Assembly (NCBI RefSeq): GCF_014651595.1
Contig: NZ_BMXE01000002.1
Location: 496,001-560,000, forward strand
Direction of reading: 5' to 3'
Length of the DNA: 64,000 nt
Source: Pseudovibrio japonicus
GTDB taxonomy: Bacteria; Pseudomonadota; Alphaproteobacteria; Rhizobiales; Stappiaceae
The first letter of the stretch is position 1, and every line of letters starts with the position of its first letter. Positions 47,679 to 56,958 of the stretch are shown piece by piece. The notes under the pieces are model-generated. The model searched no databases. It saw only the letters and a list, made by a program, of their open reading frames with translations, and was not told the DNA's origin. The translations under genes and the position numbers were made by a program.

Positions 47679-48506
47679 ATGAGCTTACTGCCGCAATCTC
47701 CTCGTGTATTGACTATCGCCAACCAGAAGGGTGGCGTAGGTAAAACGACAACAGCCATCAATCTTGGCACCGCACTTGCCGCTATTGGCGAGCGTGTTCT
47801 GATTATTGACCTTGATCCGCAGGGTAACGCCTCCACGGGTCTTGGGATTGATCGCGCTGATCGTGAGTACTCCACCTATGATGTTTTGAGCGGCGACTCT
47901 ACACTGGAACAGGCTGTTCTTGAAACGGCTGTTCCTCGTTTATGGATCGCTCCATCAACCATGGATTTGCTTGGAGTGGAGCTGGAAATCTCTGCTGCAC
48001 CAGACCGCACATTCAGATTGCGGAACGCCATTTCCGGTATGGCGAAGGCTGCTGAAATTGGTCAGGCTCAAGGGTATTCTTATGTTCTCGTGGATTGCCC
48101 TCCATCCCTGAATCTCTTAACTATCAATGCCTTAGCAGCATCTCACAGTATTTTGGTGCCGTTGCAGTGCGAGTTTTTTGCGCTTGAAGGTTTGAGTCAG
48201 TTGCTACGTACTGTTGAGCAGGTGAAACAGTCTCTTAATGCTGAGCTGAGCATCCATGGTATTGTGCTTACGATGTACGATAGCCGGAATAACCTTTCCA
48301 GTCAGGTTGTGCAGGATGTGCGCGAGACCATGGGCGATGCGGTTTACGACACGGTGATACCGCGTAACGTACGAGTTTCTGAGGCTCCATCTTATGGTAA
48401 GCCTGCTTTGCTTTATGATTTGAAGTGTTCTGGTTCGCAGGCTTATTTACGACTCGCTTCCGAAATTATTCAGCGCGAGCGTGATATGCGGATGGCGGCT
48501 GCCTAA
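47679..48506 (+). CDS. parA: Chromosome partitioning ATPase ParA (Soj)
   Basis: ParA forms ATP-dependent, DNA-bound dimers whose gradient moves the ParB-parS complex. The 275-residue protein has the deviant Walker A motif NQKGGVGKTTTAINLG (residues 15-30) with the signature lysine. LIIDLDPQGNAS, and LVDCPPSLN for Walker B, follow. It is directly downstream of rsmG (11 bases) and upstream of parB. Confidence 0.96.
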   Translation: MSLLPQSPRVLTIANQKGGVGKTTTAINLGTALAAIGERVLIIDLDPQGNASTGLGIDRADREYSTYDVLSGDSTLEQAVLETAVPRLWIAPSTMDLLGVELEISAAPDRTFRLRNAISGMAKAAEIGQAQGYSYVLVDCPPSLNLLTINALAASHSILVPLQCEFFALEGLSQLLRTVEQVKQSLNAELSIHGIVLTMYDSRNNLSSQVVQDVRETMGDAVYDTVIPRNVRVSEAPSYGKPALLYDLKCSGSQAYLRLASEIIQRERDMRMAAA

Positions 48507-48611
48507 TCCGGCTACCGCTTCTACTTGAAAGAGTTTTATTATTTGTCCCGTAAACCGTGCGGGAAGGGGCTGTCGACTCTAGGCTCCGGGATGTAAATAG
48601 GTGGAATTGAA

Positions 48612-49511
48612 ATGGCGAAAACTGAGGAAGTAGGGCGAAGCAATAAGCGACTTGGGCGCGGCCTCGCAACGCTGTTGGGTGACGTAAACTCAGCGCCAGC
48701 TGTTTCCACACCAGACCGAAACCGTGATGTGCGGAAGATTCCGATTGAGTATCTTCAGCCAAACCCACGTAACCCGCGCAAATCGTTCATAGAAGATGAT
48801 CTGAACAATCTGACGGAATCTGTTCGCCAGAAGGGGATCGTGCAGCCAATTCTCGTGCGTCCTCGTGCGAATATGCCAGGCCATTTTGAGATCATTGCTG
48901 GTGAGCGTCGCTGGCGTGCTGCCCAGAAGGCCGGGCTGCATGAAGCTCCTGTTGTTATCCGCGAAGTGACGGATCAGGAAGCTCTGGAACTTGCGATCAT
49001 CGAGAACGTTCAGCGTGCTGACCTCAACCCTATTGAAGAGGCTTTGGGGTATGACCAGCTGATCGAAGAGTTCCAGTACAGTCAGGTTGAGCTCTCCAAA
49101 GTTATCGGCAAGAGCCGCAGTCATGTTGCCAACACACTGCGTCTTTTGAAGCTCCCTAACTCTGTGAAGGATTATCTCGCTGAAGGTCTTCTCACTGCTG
49201 GTCATGCGCGTGCATTGATCACAGCCGAAGATCCAGCCGCTTTGGCGGAGCTGATCGTGGAGAAGGGGCTTACTGTTCGCGATGCAGAGCGCCTTGCTCA
49301 GAACCCGGACCTCTTTAAGAAGAAAGAAGCTGCTCCAAAGCCTGAGAAGGATGCGGATACGCGCGCACTCGAAAAACGTTTGGCTGATGGGTTGGGACTA
49401 AAGGTCGCAATCGCTCACAAGCCTGAGAAGGGTACTGGTGAGCTAAAGATTAAGTACAAGAACATTGAGCAGCTGGACGAAGTTTGCCGGCTGTTGGGCA
49501 TTCAGAACTGA
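48612..49511 (+). CDS. parB: Chromosome partitioning protein ParB (Spo0J)
   Basis: ParB is a CTP-dependent DNA clamp that loads at parS. The 299-residue protein has the N-terminal ParA-activating segment KRLGRGLATLLGD. The CTP-binding box is GERRWRAA (residues 97-104), with ENVQRADLNPIEEA. The helix-turn-helix includes VIGKSRSHVANTLRLL, and a C-terminal dimerisation domain ends at LLGIQN. The cognate sites are the parS sequences at 44849 and 47064. Confidence 0.96.
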   Translation: MAKTEEVGRSNKRLGRGLATLLGDVNSAPAVSTPDRNRDVRKIPIEYLQPNPRNPRKSFIEDDLNNLTESVRQKGIVQPILVRPRANMPGHFEIIAGERRWRAAQKAGLHEAPVVIREVTDQEALELAIIENVQRADLNPIEEALGYDQLIEEFQYSQVELSKVIGKSRSHVANTLRLLKLPNSVKDYLAEGLLTAGHARALITAEDPAALAELIVEKGLTVRDAERLAQNPDLFKKKEAAPKPEKDADTRALEKRLADGLGLKVAIAHKPEKGTGELKIKYKNIEQLDEVCRLLGIQN

Positions 49512-49536
49512 TTATAGCCCAACTTTTGTATTCAAA

Positions 49537-49566
49537 AGGCCGTGCCTCATAACTGAGGCGCGGCCT
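49537..49566 (+). terminator. Hairpin after parB
   Basis: A 13-bp stem (AGGCCGTGCCTCA / TGAGGCGCGGCCT, one T-G pair) with a 4-base loop is followed by ATTTAGTTT, a weak T run. It probably ends the rsmG-parA-parB transcript. Confidence 0.65.
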
Positions 49567-49955
49567 ATTTAGTTTCGTATCCAAAACTGAGTTAGATTCG
49601 GGAATGAAACAAACTCACTCGGTGTTTGAATAAGTGACTCTGTCAGGTCTGTCATAGAGAGTCGCCTCGGGCGTTGATCTGGTGCGGCCTGCGTTTCTCG
49701 GCAGGATCTGATTGGTATTCGTTAGACACCTCACAAAATTTTCTCTTTTTCAAATGCGTCAAAGCATATAAGAATAATGCCCAATAAGTTTTCATAGTAT
49801 TTCGATAAATTGGTGCGTGATTTGAAGGGTCCGATCATTGATGCCTGGAAATGCTGAAGTGCCTTGTTCGGTGCATTCACTCTTTGCGTTGCTGCGTTGG
49901 GTGGTGAACTGAACTGAGCGGGTGTGCTGAGAGGTTTCTGGAAGTTGGGCCCCTA
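49567..49955. other. Gene-free stretch after parB
   Basis: About 390 bases without a convincing ORF, RNA or repeat. The sequence is AT-rich near 49720-49800. It may carry the promoter of the membrane-protein gene that follows. Confidence 0.4.
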
Positions 49956-50606
49956 GTGAAAGATCGGGTTCAAGTGAATACGAAAATTGGAATGATACTG
50001 CTGCTTGTTCTGTTTGCGTTGGGTGGCATGTTCTCAATCAATCCGGCTCCACATTTGTTTACCGAATTGGGACCTTTTGAACTAGCGCAGACGCTTTTCA
50101 TGATTGCCAGCCTTTTCGTTTGGGGCAAATTGGCGATCAGTAAGAAGCAACAGAATGCGCAGGATGACGGAATTAACTACTCTATCGCTGCATTCTTTGC
50201 TCTGCTTAGCTTCGTGGTTGTTGGCAGAGAAACTTCCTTTCTTAAGACCTATGGAGCAGGGAAGAACCTTGAGAATGGTCTGTTGGTTTTTACCGTCGTT
50301 TTAGCACTAGTGGTTCTGAGTGTGCTCGGTGTGCGGTGGGCTCGGAATCTAGGTCGGACTTGGCAGGAATTTCGCGCCTTTATATCGACCCCGAACTTCC
50401 TTTGGGCGATTGCTTCCCTCGGGTTCATTCTGTTGGGGGACCTTTTCGAAAAAGAGTTCCTTCCGATTCAGTCGAACCTTGTCTGGGAAGAAACTTTTGA
50501 GCTGATGGGGTATCTCGCTATCTTCACAGCGGCATTGGTTCCAGAACGTACCGCTGATGCTCCGAGAGCTGTTGAGCAAGACGTTCCAGCTTTGCAGAAC
50601 TCTTAG
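49956..50606 (+). CDS. Unrecognised integral membrane protein
   Basis: This 216-residue protein starts with GTG (or with the ATG at residue 13, directly at the first helix). It has about five or six hydrophobic segments (MILLLVLFALGGM; LAQTLFMIASLFVW; IAAFFALLSFVVV; LLVFTVVLALVVLSVLG; FLWAIASLGFILLG; LMGYLAIFTAALV). Charged residues lie in or next to helices: GRETSFLK, GDLFEKEF and WEETFELMG. I do not recognise the family. A bidirectional terminator lies 40 bases downstream. Confidence 0.65.
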   Translation: MKDRVQVNTKIGMILLLVLFALGGMFSINPAPHLFTELGPFELAQTLFMIASLFVWGKLAISKKQQNAQDDGINYSIAAFFALLSFVVVGRETSFLKTYGAGKNLENGLLVFTVVLALVVLSVLGVRWARNLGRTWQEFRAFISTPNFLWAIASLGFILLGDLFEKEFLPIQSNLVWEETFELMGYLAIFTAALVPERTADAPRAVEQDVPALQNS

Positions 50607-50648
50607 GTTGAACGTCGGCTACGCCTGCCGGTGCTTCCTGCAATACGA

Positions 50649-50682
50649 AAAAACACCGCTGGAGCTCTCCAGCGGTGTTTTT
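50649..50682. terminator. Bidirectional terminator between membrane-protein gene and holA
   Basis: A near-perfect palindrome (AAAAACACCGCTGGAG / CTCCAGCGGTGTTTTT around CT) has A and T runs on both sides. It can end both converging transcripts. Its core resembles the mutS terminator at 12389. Confidence 0.92.
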
Positions 50683-50703
50683 GATTGTAGAAATGAATGG
50701 TGC

Positions 50704-51744
50704 CTACCGCCGTCTGTTGGATGCTTTAGCCACCTGGGCTATGGCCAGCAGGGTATGCGAGACGATGGCTGCTGAGAGGTTGGCGTTGAGGCGGGCTTCT
50801 TTAACTGCGTCATTGAGGCGGCTGAGTGCGCGTTCCAGGAAGTCCACATTCCAGATTTCAACCTGTCTGACAATCTTCGAGCGGCGTTTCCAGAAGATTG
50901 GTGGGCGCATTCCTCCGATAACATCTTCGACGGCAATGCGTTGATTGGCTTTTAAGCGGCACAGGTGGAGCATCTGGAAATGTCTGAGGGCTTGAGAGGC
51001 AATGACACCAACGTCCATCCCTGAGGCTGAGAGACGCTCCAGGCCATGGTCCAATGTGACCGTATCACCCAATGCGGCTGCATCAATCAGCTCATCCATG
51101 GCAAACGCTGAGGCATCACCGATGATCTCTTCAACGTGATGGACTTCAATGCGGTTGTCATTCATTGCGTAGAGGCACAGCTTTTTGAGTTCTCCGCGGC
51201 TGGCAATGCGGTCTGCGCCGAGCAGGGTGTGAAGCGCCATGCGGGCTTCCTTGCTGATTTGCAGGCTTGCCAGGGCAGTTTCTTCGTCAATCAGCCGGTC
51301 TACATCCCGACCGGTATCGGCAAAGCAGGGAATAGCGACAGCGGTTTTGCTGGCTTCGATCTTCTTGCGCAGGGCCGACGAGTTCTTCAAGTCCCCGGCT
51401 TCGATGAGGACGAATGCTGAGAAATCGTTGTTCTTTAAGAGCGGTTCTACTGCTGGCAGGACACTTTTGGTGCCATTGTCGCGCACCCAGATTGTGCGGC
51501 GGCCGCCGAAGAGAGGGATGGTGAGGGCTTCGTCAATAAGCCGGCTTGGATCGGCTGCAATATCGGAAGCGTCCAATTTCACCTGAGAGAAGGGATCGTC
51601 ATTCTCTGCTGCTGCTTTGGAGATGAGCGCTTGCGCTCTTTCCTTCACCAACCCGACGTCTGGACCATAAATAAGAATGAGGTTTACAGAGGCTGGCGGG
51701 TTGGCGATGTATCGGTCAATCTCAGCAGCTTTGAGGGCTACCAT
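50704..51744 (-). CDS. holA: DNA polymerase III subunit delta
   Basis: HolA opens the beta clamp in the clamp-loader complex. The 346-residue protein starts MVALKAAEIDRYI; a 31-codon extension upstream is open but runs into lptE and is unlike the family. NLILIYGPDVGLVKERA near the N-terminus and the C-terminal helical collar with LSAAIVSHTLLAIAQ fit the family. It lies 7 bases after lptE. Confidence 0.93.
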   Translation of the reverse strand: MVALKAAEIDRYIANPPASVNLILIYGPDVGLVKERAQALISKAAAENDDPFSQVKLDASDIAADPSRLIDEALTIPLFGGRRTIWVRDNGTKSVLPAVEPLLKNNDFSAFVLIEAGDLKNSSALRKKIEASKTAVAIPCFADTGRDVDRLIDEETALASLQISKEARMALHTLLGADRIASRGELKKLCLYAMNDNRIEVHHVEEIIGDASAFAMDELIDAAALGDTVTLDHGLERLSASGMDVGVIASQALRHFQMLHLCRLKANQRIAVEDVIGGMRPPIFWKRRSKIVRQVEIWNVDFLERALSRLNDAVKEARLNANLSAAIVSHTLLAIAQVAKASNRRR

Positions 51745-51751
51745 AATGGTC

Positions 51752-52354
51752 CTATTCTTCAGGATGCGTTGCGAAGTAGCTTGCGATGCGTGTGTTGATG
51801 TCGGCGGCAACAACTTTGGCCGCGCGTGTCTCCGCATCTCTTTCCGCTCTCAGGTTCGCAAAACGCTGGCTCGAAAAGTCAAAGGATGCGGATGCAAAAG
51901 AACGACCGGTCAAAAGCGTAGCATCAGTTTCGATGTTACTCAAAACAAAGCTGGAATTGACTGTAATGTTGTAAGCGGTTGGTACATCAGCAAGGCGTTC
52001 AACACCAACTTCAGCACGGCGCCTGTCTGACAAAATCTCCAGCCGGTACTTAGGTGGCAGTGGTTCGCCACCACGCGTGAAAGCGAAGATCAGCTGGTTG
52101 CGCATGACCTGATTGATGTTGGTGATAGCGAACGAATCTCCATAGCTTGGGAAATCCAAGGAGATTGACGCCATCTGATCCGGAACGGTCTGTGTCCGTT
52201 CCATTCCATCATCTGTTAGCGTTGTGCTCGTTCCATAAAGAGGTCGAAACTGGCAACCAGAAAGAAGAAGGGCCCCTGCAACAATTGTTGCCCCGCCGAG
52301 AAGAACCCGGCGGGAGGGGAGACCTGATTTAGCAGCGCGGTCAAACAACGACAT
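51752..52354 (-). CDS. lptE: LPS-assembly lipoprotein LptE
   Basis: LptE is the outer-membrane lipoprotein plug of LptD, which places lipopolysaccharide on the cell surface. The 200-residue protein has a signal sequence ending in the lipobox LLLSGC (Cys34), followed by QFRPLYG, which is typical of alphaproteobacterial LptE. The order leuS-lptE-holA is common. It overlaps leuS by 14 bases. Confidence 0.9.
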   Translation of the reverse strand: MSLFDRAAKSGLPSRRVLLGGATIVAGALLLSGCQFRPLYGTSTTLTDDGMERTQTVPDQMASISLDFPSYGDSFAITNINQVMRNQLIFAFTRGGEPLPPKYRLEILSDRRRAEVGVERLADVPTAYNITVNSSFVLSNIETDATLLTGRSFASASFDFSSQRFANLRAERDAETRAAKVVAADINTRIASYFATHPEE

Positions 52355-54953
52355 TTACGATCCTCTGAGGTACCACGATGATTTTGCGTGGGGCCTTGCC
52401 GTCCAGAGCCCTTTGAACAGCTTCATGTGCCAGAGTAACTTCTTCTACATGCTCTTTGGAAGAGTCTCTTGCTACAGAAACCTCACCTTTTTTCTTTCCG
52501 TTGATCTGAATCGGAAGCGTAACGGTATTTTCTACCAGTAGGTTTTCATCCAGAGCTGGCCAGTTCGATGTGGATACCAAGCCTTCGTTGCCGAGCATGG
52601 CCCAACACTCTTCGGAAAGGTGAGGTGTAATTGGCTCCATGAGCTGCAAAATAAAGCCAACTGCTTCGCGCAGTGCAAAGGCCATATCAGGCTTGGACAG
52701 GTCTGCCTGAAGTGCTTTGCTGATCGCGTTGGTGAACTCATAAAGACGGGCTACAGCACGGTTGAAGCCGAGGCCGTCGAAGTCCTTTGTGATGGCAGCC
52801 AGTGTCTTGTGAGAGACGCGGCGCAGTGCGGTTGCCTCATCACTGAACTCAGCAGGCTTTGCTATGTTGGCTTCGGTCTTTTCTGCAACTTCGTTGACGA
52901 TACGCCATACACGTTGTACGTGGCGCCAAGCACCGATTACACCGTCTTCAGTCCAGATGATGTCACGCTCTGGCGGGCTGTCCGAAAGCACAAATAGGCG
53001 TGCAGTATCAGCGCCATAGGTTTCAATGATGTCGGTTGGGTCCACAACGTTCTTTTTGGACTTGGACATCTTCTCGATGGAGCCTATGGAGATCGGCGCA
53101 CCGGTTTCTGCGTGAACCGCTTTGCGGTCACCTTCGGTGCTGATGATGTTGATTTCAGCGGGTGTGACCCACTTGCCATCCGCATCCTTGTAGGTCTCGT
53201 GGTTCACCATGCCCTGCGTGAAGAGGCCCTTGAATGGCTCTTTCACATCCAGATGTTTGGTGATCTGCATCGCACGGGCAAAGAAGCGGGAGTAGAGCAG
53301 GTGTAGGATCGCGTGCTCGATGCCACCGATGTACTGATCAACTGGCAACCACTCGGAGGCAACCTTTGGATCTGTCGGGTTGCTGTTCTTTGGATCAGTG
53401 AAGCGTGCGAAGTACCAAGAGGAATCCACGAAGGTGTCCATGGTGTCTGTTTCACGCTGCGCATCTTTTCCACAGCATGGGCATTTTACGTCGCGCCATG
53501 TTGGATGACGGTCTAGCGGATTACCCGGACGATCGAAGGTGACGTCTTCCGGCAGAACTATTGGCAGGCTTTCTTTTGGCGCTGGCTGAACGCCACAGTC
53601 ATCGCAGTGGATAACCGGGATTGGGCAGCCCCAATAGCGCTGACGGGAAATCCCCCAGTCGCGCAGACGGTAGTTGGTTTCGCGGTGGGCCTGCTGTTTG
53701 CCCTTCACTTTTTGCGCTTCCAACTTGTCAGAAACGGCATTCTTCGCATCTTCGATGGACAGGCCGTTCATGAAGTCAGAATTAAAGATGGAGCCTTCGC
53801 CGGTGTAAGCTTCGGTGCCAACTTCGAAAGTCGCCGGGTTTTCGCCTTCTGGCAATACAACGGTTCTGACCGGCAGCTTGTACTTGTGAGCGAAGTCCAA
53901 ATCGCGTTGGTCATGTGCAGGGCAGGCGAAGATTGCGCCGGTGCCGTAGTCCATCAGGATAAAGTTTGCGACGTAAACTGGCAGCTCCCAGGATGGGTCC
54001 AGCGGGTGCTTAACGCGGAGGCCAGTGTCGAAGCCGAGTTTCTCTGCTGTTTCAATTGCTTCAGCTGTCGTTCCGATGCGGCGGCATTCAGCAATGAACT
54101 CCTGCAGCTCTGTGTTGGTTTCAGCCAGCTTCTGGGTGATCGGGTGATCGGGAGACAGGCCCATGAAGGAGGCGCCGTACAGCGTGTCCGGGCGCGTCGT
54201 GAAGATCTCCAGAGTTTCATCACCGGTTGGAGCGGTTTCTGTGAACTCGAAATTGACTTTCAGACCAACAGATTTTCCGATCCAGTTCTTCTGCATGAGA
54301 CGAACTTTTTCAGGCCACTCGGTCAGTGTATCGATTGCTTCCAACAGCTCTTCAGAATGATCAGAGATCTTGAAGAACCACTGAGTCAGGTCTTTCTGTT
54401 CAACAACTGCACCGGAGCGCCAGCCTTTGCCGTCGATCACCTGTTCGTTTGCTAGAACCGTCATGTCGACAGGATCCCAGTTTACCTTTGCGTTTTTACG
54501 GTAAACCAAGCCAGCTTCCAGGAAGTCCAGGAACAGAGCCTGCTGTTGTGCGTAGTAGTCTTCATCGCAGGTTGCGAACTCGCGGCTCCAGTCAAAAGAC
54601 AGACCGATTGTTTTCAGCTGACCGCGCATTGCAGCGATGTTGTCATAGGTCCAGCCTTTTGGGTGTACTTTCTTCTCAGCAGCAGCGTTTTCTGCAGGCA
54701 TGCCGAATGCATCCCAACCCATTGGGTGCAGAACGTTGTAGCCGCGTGCACGTTTGAAGCGTGCAACCACGTCACCCATGGAGTAGTTACGGACGTGCCC
54801 CATGTGGAGGCGACCGGATGGGTAGGGGAACATTTCTAGTACGTAGTACTTATCGCGCGGATCATCGTTGTCCGTCTCAAAGACCTTCTGTTCGTCCCAT
54901 ACTTTTTGCCAGCGTGCTTCCGTAGCACGTGCATTATACCGATCCGTAGCCAT
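52341..54953 (-). CDS. leuS: Leucine--tRNA ligase
   Basis: LeuS charges tRNA-Leu and proofreads in its CP1 editing domain. The 870-residue protein has HIGH-like HMGH at residues 50-53 ([18 protein letters not shown]) and [12 protein letters not shown] in the catalytic core. The editing domain includes [16 protein letters not shown] four-Cys zinc site is suggested by HCDDCG and CPCCG. Confidence 0.97.
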   Translation of the reverse strand: MATDRYNARATEARWQKVWDEQKVFETDNDDPRDKYYVLEMFPYPSGRLHMGHVRNYSMGDVVARFKRARGYNVLHPMGWDAFGMPAENAAAEKKVHPKGWTYDNIAAMRGQLKTIGLSFDWSREFATCDEDYYAQQQALFLDFLEAGLVYRKNAKVNWDPVDMTVLANEQVIDGKGWRSGAVVEQKDLTQWFFKISDHSEELLEAIDTLTEWPEKVRLMQKNWIGKSVGLKVNFEFTETAPTGDETLEIFTTRPDTLYGASFMGLSPDHPITQKLAETNTELQEFIAECRRIGTTAEAIETAEKLGFDTGLRVKHPLDPSWELPVYVANFILMDYGTGAIFACPAHDQRDLDFAHKYKLPVRTVVLPEGENPATFEVGTEAYTGEGSIFNSDFMNGLSIEDAKNAVSDKLEAQKVKGKQQAHRETNYRLRDWGISRQRYWGCPIPVIHCDDCGVQPAPKESLPIVLPEDVTFDRPGNPLDRHPTWRDVKCPCCGKDAQRETDTMDTFVDSSWYFARFTDPKNSNPTDPKVASEWLPVDQYIGGIEHAILHLLYSRFFARAMQITKHLDVKEPFKGLFTQGMVNHETYKDADGKWVTPAEINIISTEGDRKAVHAETGAPISIGSIEKMSKSKKNVVDPTDIIETYGADTARLFVLSDSPPERDIIWTEDGVIGAWRHVQRVWRIVNEVAEKTEANIAKPAEFSDEATALRRVSHKTLAAITKDFDGLGFNRAVARLYEFTNAISKALQADLSKPDMAFALREAVGFILQLMEPITPHLSEECWAMLGNEGLVSTSNWPALDENLLVENTVTLPIQINGKKKGEVSVARDSSKEHVEEVTLAHEAVQRALDGKAPRKIIVVPQRIVNVVV

Positions 54954-55166
54954 TTATTCCGCCGTGTGTTTGATTTTTTGCCTTGCACAGGCAAATTACG
55001 TTTGCTCGGACTGTCACCAGAAATTGCCAGCTTGGTCAAGCGCTAGACAGAGGAAAAACCGAGAAGATTTGTCAGAAAATTCTCAATGAAGCGCGAGTCC
55101 TCTTGCTTTTGGGCCATAGGGAGCGCATTTCATGTCTCGAATATGGATTTTTCGCTGGAGTTAGGA

Positions 55167-55844
55167 ATGAGCGACGCTGCTGCACTTCGCCTTAAAGAGG
55201 TCAAGGAAAACATTAGGAAAGCAGAAAAGGATGCGGAGCGTCCGAGCGGTTCTGTTGCTTTGATTGCAGTCTCTAAAACCTTTGAAGCTTCAGCTATTAA
55301 GCCGGTATTAGAAGCGGGACAGCGTGTGTTTGGTGAGAACCGTGTTCAGGAAGCGATGGGCAAGTGGCCTGAGCTTCTTGAAGAGTTTGGTGGTGTTGAG
55401 TTGCATCTGATTGGACCATTGCAGTCCAACAAAGCGAAAGAGGCTGTGCAGACCTTTGACGTGATCCACACTGTCGACCGGGACAAAATAGCCAAGGCTT
55501 TGAAAGCTGAGATGGATAAGCAGGGCAAAGCGCCAAAGCTGTTCATTCAGGTTAACACCGGGGAAGAAGAGCAGAAGGCCGGCATTCCTCCAAAAGAAGC
55601 CGATGCGTTTATTGCAAAATGTCGTGATGAGTATGGGCTAGAGATCGAAGGCCTGATGTGCATTCCGCCTGTTGAAGAAGCGCCGGGGATGCATTTTGCT
55701 TTGCTTGAGAAAATTGCACGGCGGAATGGTCTGGAGAAACTCTCAATGGGGATGTCTTCTGATTACCCGATTGCGGTTCAGCATGGCGCGACCCACGTTC
55801 GAGTTGGGTCTGCTGTCTTTGGTGCGCGAGACTATTCTCTGTAA
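55167..55844 (+). CDS. YggS-family PLP-binding protein (PLP homeostasis)
   Basis: This family (YggS/PROSC/PLPBP) binds pyridoxal phosphate and maintains vitamin B6 balance without known catalysis. The 225-residue protein has the PLP lysine at Lys37 (IAVSKTFEA), then FGENRVQEAMGKW, HLIGPLQSNK and the C-terminal LSMGMSSDYPIAV and RVGSAVFG. The start at 55167 follows a GGAG; two upstream ATGs are in frame but give unconserved residues. Confidence 0.94.
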   Translation: MSDAAALRLKEVKENIRKAEKDAERPSGSVALIAVSKTFEASAIKPVLEAGQRVFGENRVQEAMGKWPELLEEFGGVELHLIGPLQSNKAKEAVQTFDVIHTVDRDKIAKALKAEMDKQGKAPKLFIQVNTGEEEQKAGIPPKEADAFIAKCRDEYGLEIEGLMCIPPVEEAPGMHFALLEKIARRNGLEKLSMGMSSDYPIAVQHGATHVRVGSAVFGARDYSL

Positions 55845-55872
55845 GCTTCATTTTCATTGTGTTGAGTTTTGA

Positions 55873-55903
55873 ACGGGCGAGGGGTTCTCGCCCGTGTTTG
55901 TTT
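55873..55903 (+). terminator. Intrinsic terminator after the yggS-like gene
   Basis: A perfect 9-bp stem (ACGGGCGAG / CTCGCCCGT) is followed by GTTTGTTTG. It lies between two converging genes. Confidence 0.75.
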
Positions 55904-55908
55904 GGCAG

Positions 55909-56892
55909 TTATTGCAGCTGATCGTGCAACCACTTTATTGTTGTAGAGATCACGAGATCGTTATTCTGCGGGCTGACGATATCGCCGACAATTAGGTGGT
56001 CATCATCATCCCCAGAGCTTTCGATAAGAAGTCGCTGCTTTGGTGCGCTCCATTTTTCGTAGGCGATGTTGGTTTGTGACGCATCAACGGTCTTGTCGTT
56101 CTCGCTGTAGATGAACAGGGTCGGTATCGTGGCTTTTGCCGGATCCTGCTCTTGTAAGACGGAGATTGCAGTTGCCAGTGGCAAAAGTGCCGTGGTTGGG
56201 TAGCTGATTGTCCAGCCCATTAGTTCTTCCGGAGTTGGTGCCTCCGAGGTGGTGCGGGTTTTACCAAGTATTAGAGGTACGTATTGTCTGGCAAATGGCA
56301 TATCGAGCAAGAAGGCACCGGGAGAGTTAATGGCGAAGTTTGGTGAGACGAACACCATTGCAGCGATGTCATCCTTGAGAGGATGATCTTGCATTGCAAG
56401 CCATGCCGCGAGTGTGCTTCCGGTGGATGTTGATATAATGATCGTCTTTTCACCGATACGGCGGCCAATTTCTACCGCTTCTGCGAGATCGTTGATCCAA
56501 TCGTTCAGTGTCGCCTCTGCCATTGCATCGTTGGAACGGCCGTGGCCTGCCAGACGGGTGTAGAACAGATTTGCGCCCATCTCGTTTGCAACGCGATCCG
56601 GTACAGGGCGGATCGACTGCTTGCTGGAGGAGAAGCCATGGATATAGATCACTGAAAGAGGCGTTTTGCTGTTCTTCTCGTCATTGAACCAGATAATTTC
56701 CTTGGCGGTGCCATCACGGATGTCCTGAAACTTCGCTTCGCTGTTTGACAGGTACTGGTCGAGATCTTCACCCATAACATCGGGTTTGAAAGTGATCTCA
56801 GTATCACGTGGTTCTCTTGGGCCTACCAAGTAGGCAATTGTGCCGCCGACGAGCAAAATCAGCACTGCAATAACAATAAAACGAAAAATCAT
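55909..56892 (-). CDS. Membrane-anchored alpha/beta hydrolase, paralogue A
   Basis: The 327-residue protein has an N-terminal hydrophobic anchor (FIVIAVLILLVGGTIAYLVG), so the hydrolase domain probably lies in the periplasm. The oxyanion region is VIYIHGFSSSK and the domain ends with a possible catalytic His in DDDDHLIVGD. The nucleophile elbow reads STSTGS rather than the G-x-S-x-G of its neighbour. It is a tandem paralogue of the gene upstream (56959-57978), sharing segments such as RPVPDRVA, YPTTALLPLA and SAPKQRLLIE. The substrate is unknown. Confidence 0.8.
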   Translation of the reverse strand: MIFRFIVIAVLILLVGGTIAYLVGPREPRDTEITFKPDVMGEDLDQYLSNSEAKFQDIRDGTAKEIIWFNDEKNSKTPLSVIYIHGFSSSKQSIRPVPDRVANEMGANLFYTRLAGHGRSNDAMAEATLNDWINDLAEAVEIGRRIGEKTIIISTSTGSTLAAWLAMQDHPLKDDIAAMVFVSPNFAINSPGAFLLDMPFARQYVPLILGKTRTTSEAPTPEELMGWTISYPTTALLPLATAISVLQEQDPAKATIPTLFIYSENDKTVDASQTNIAYEKWSAPKQRLLIESSGDDDDHLIVGDIVSPQNNDLVISTTIKWLHDQLQ

Positions 56893-56926
56893 AGAGTGGA
56901 GCCCTTGTTCCTTAAGGGCACCACTC
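56893..56926 (-). promoter_or_regulatory. Hairpin ending at the start codon of paralogue A
   Basis: In the 66-base gap between the hydrolase genes, a 13-pair stem with one mismatch (AGAGTGG-x-GCCCTT type) and a 7-base loop ends directly at the ATG of the downstream gene. The loop and its edge contain AAGGA. It could limit ribosome access or act as a weak attenuator. Confidence 0.4.
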
Positions 56927-56958
56927 TATTCTATCTTAAGCTGAAATATCAAACGAGA

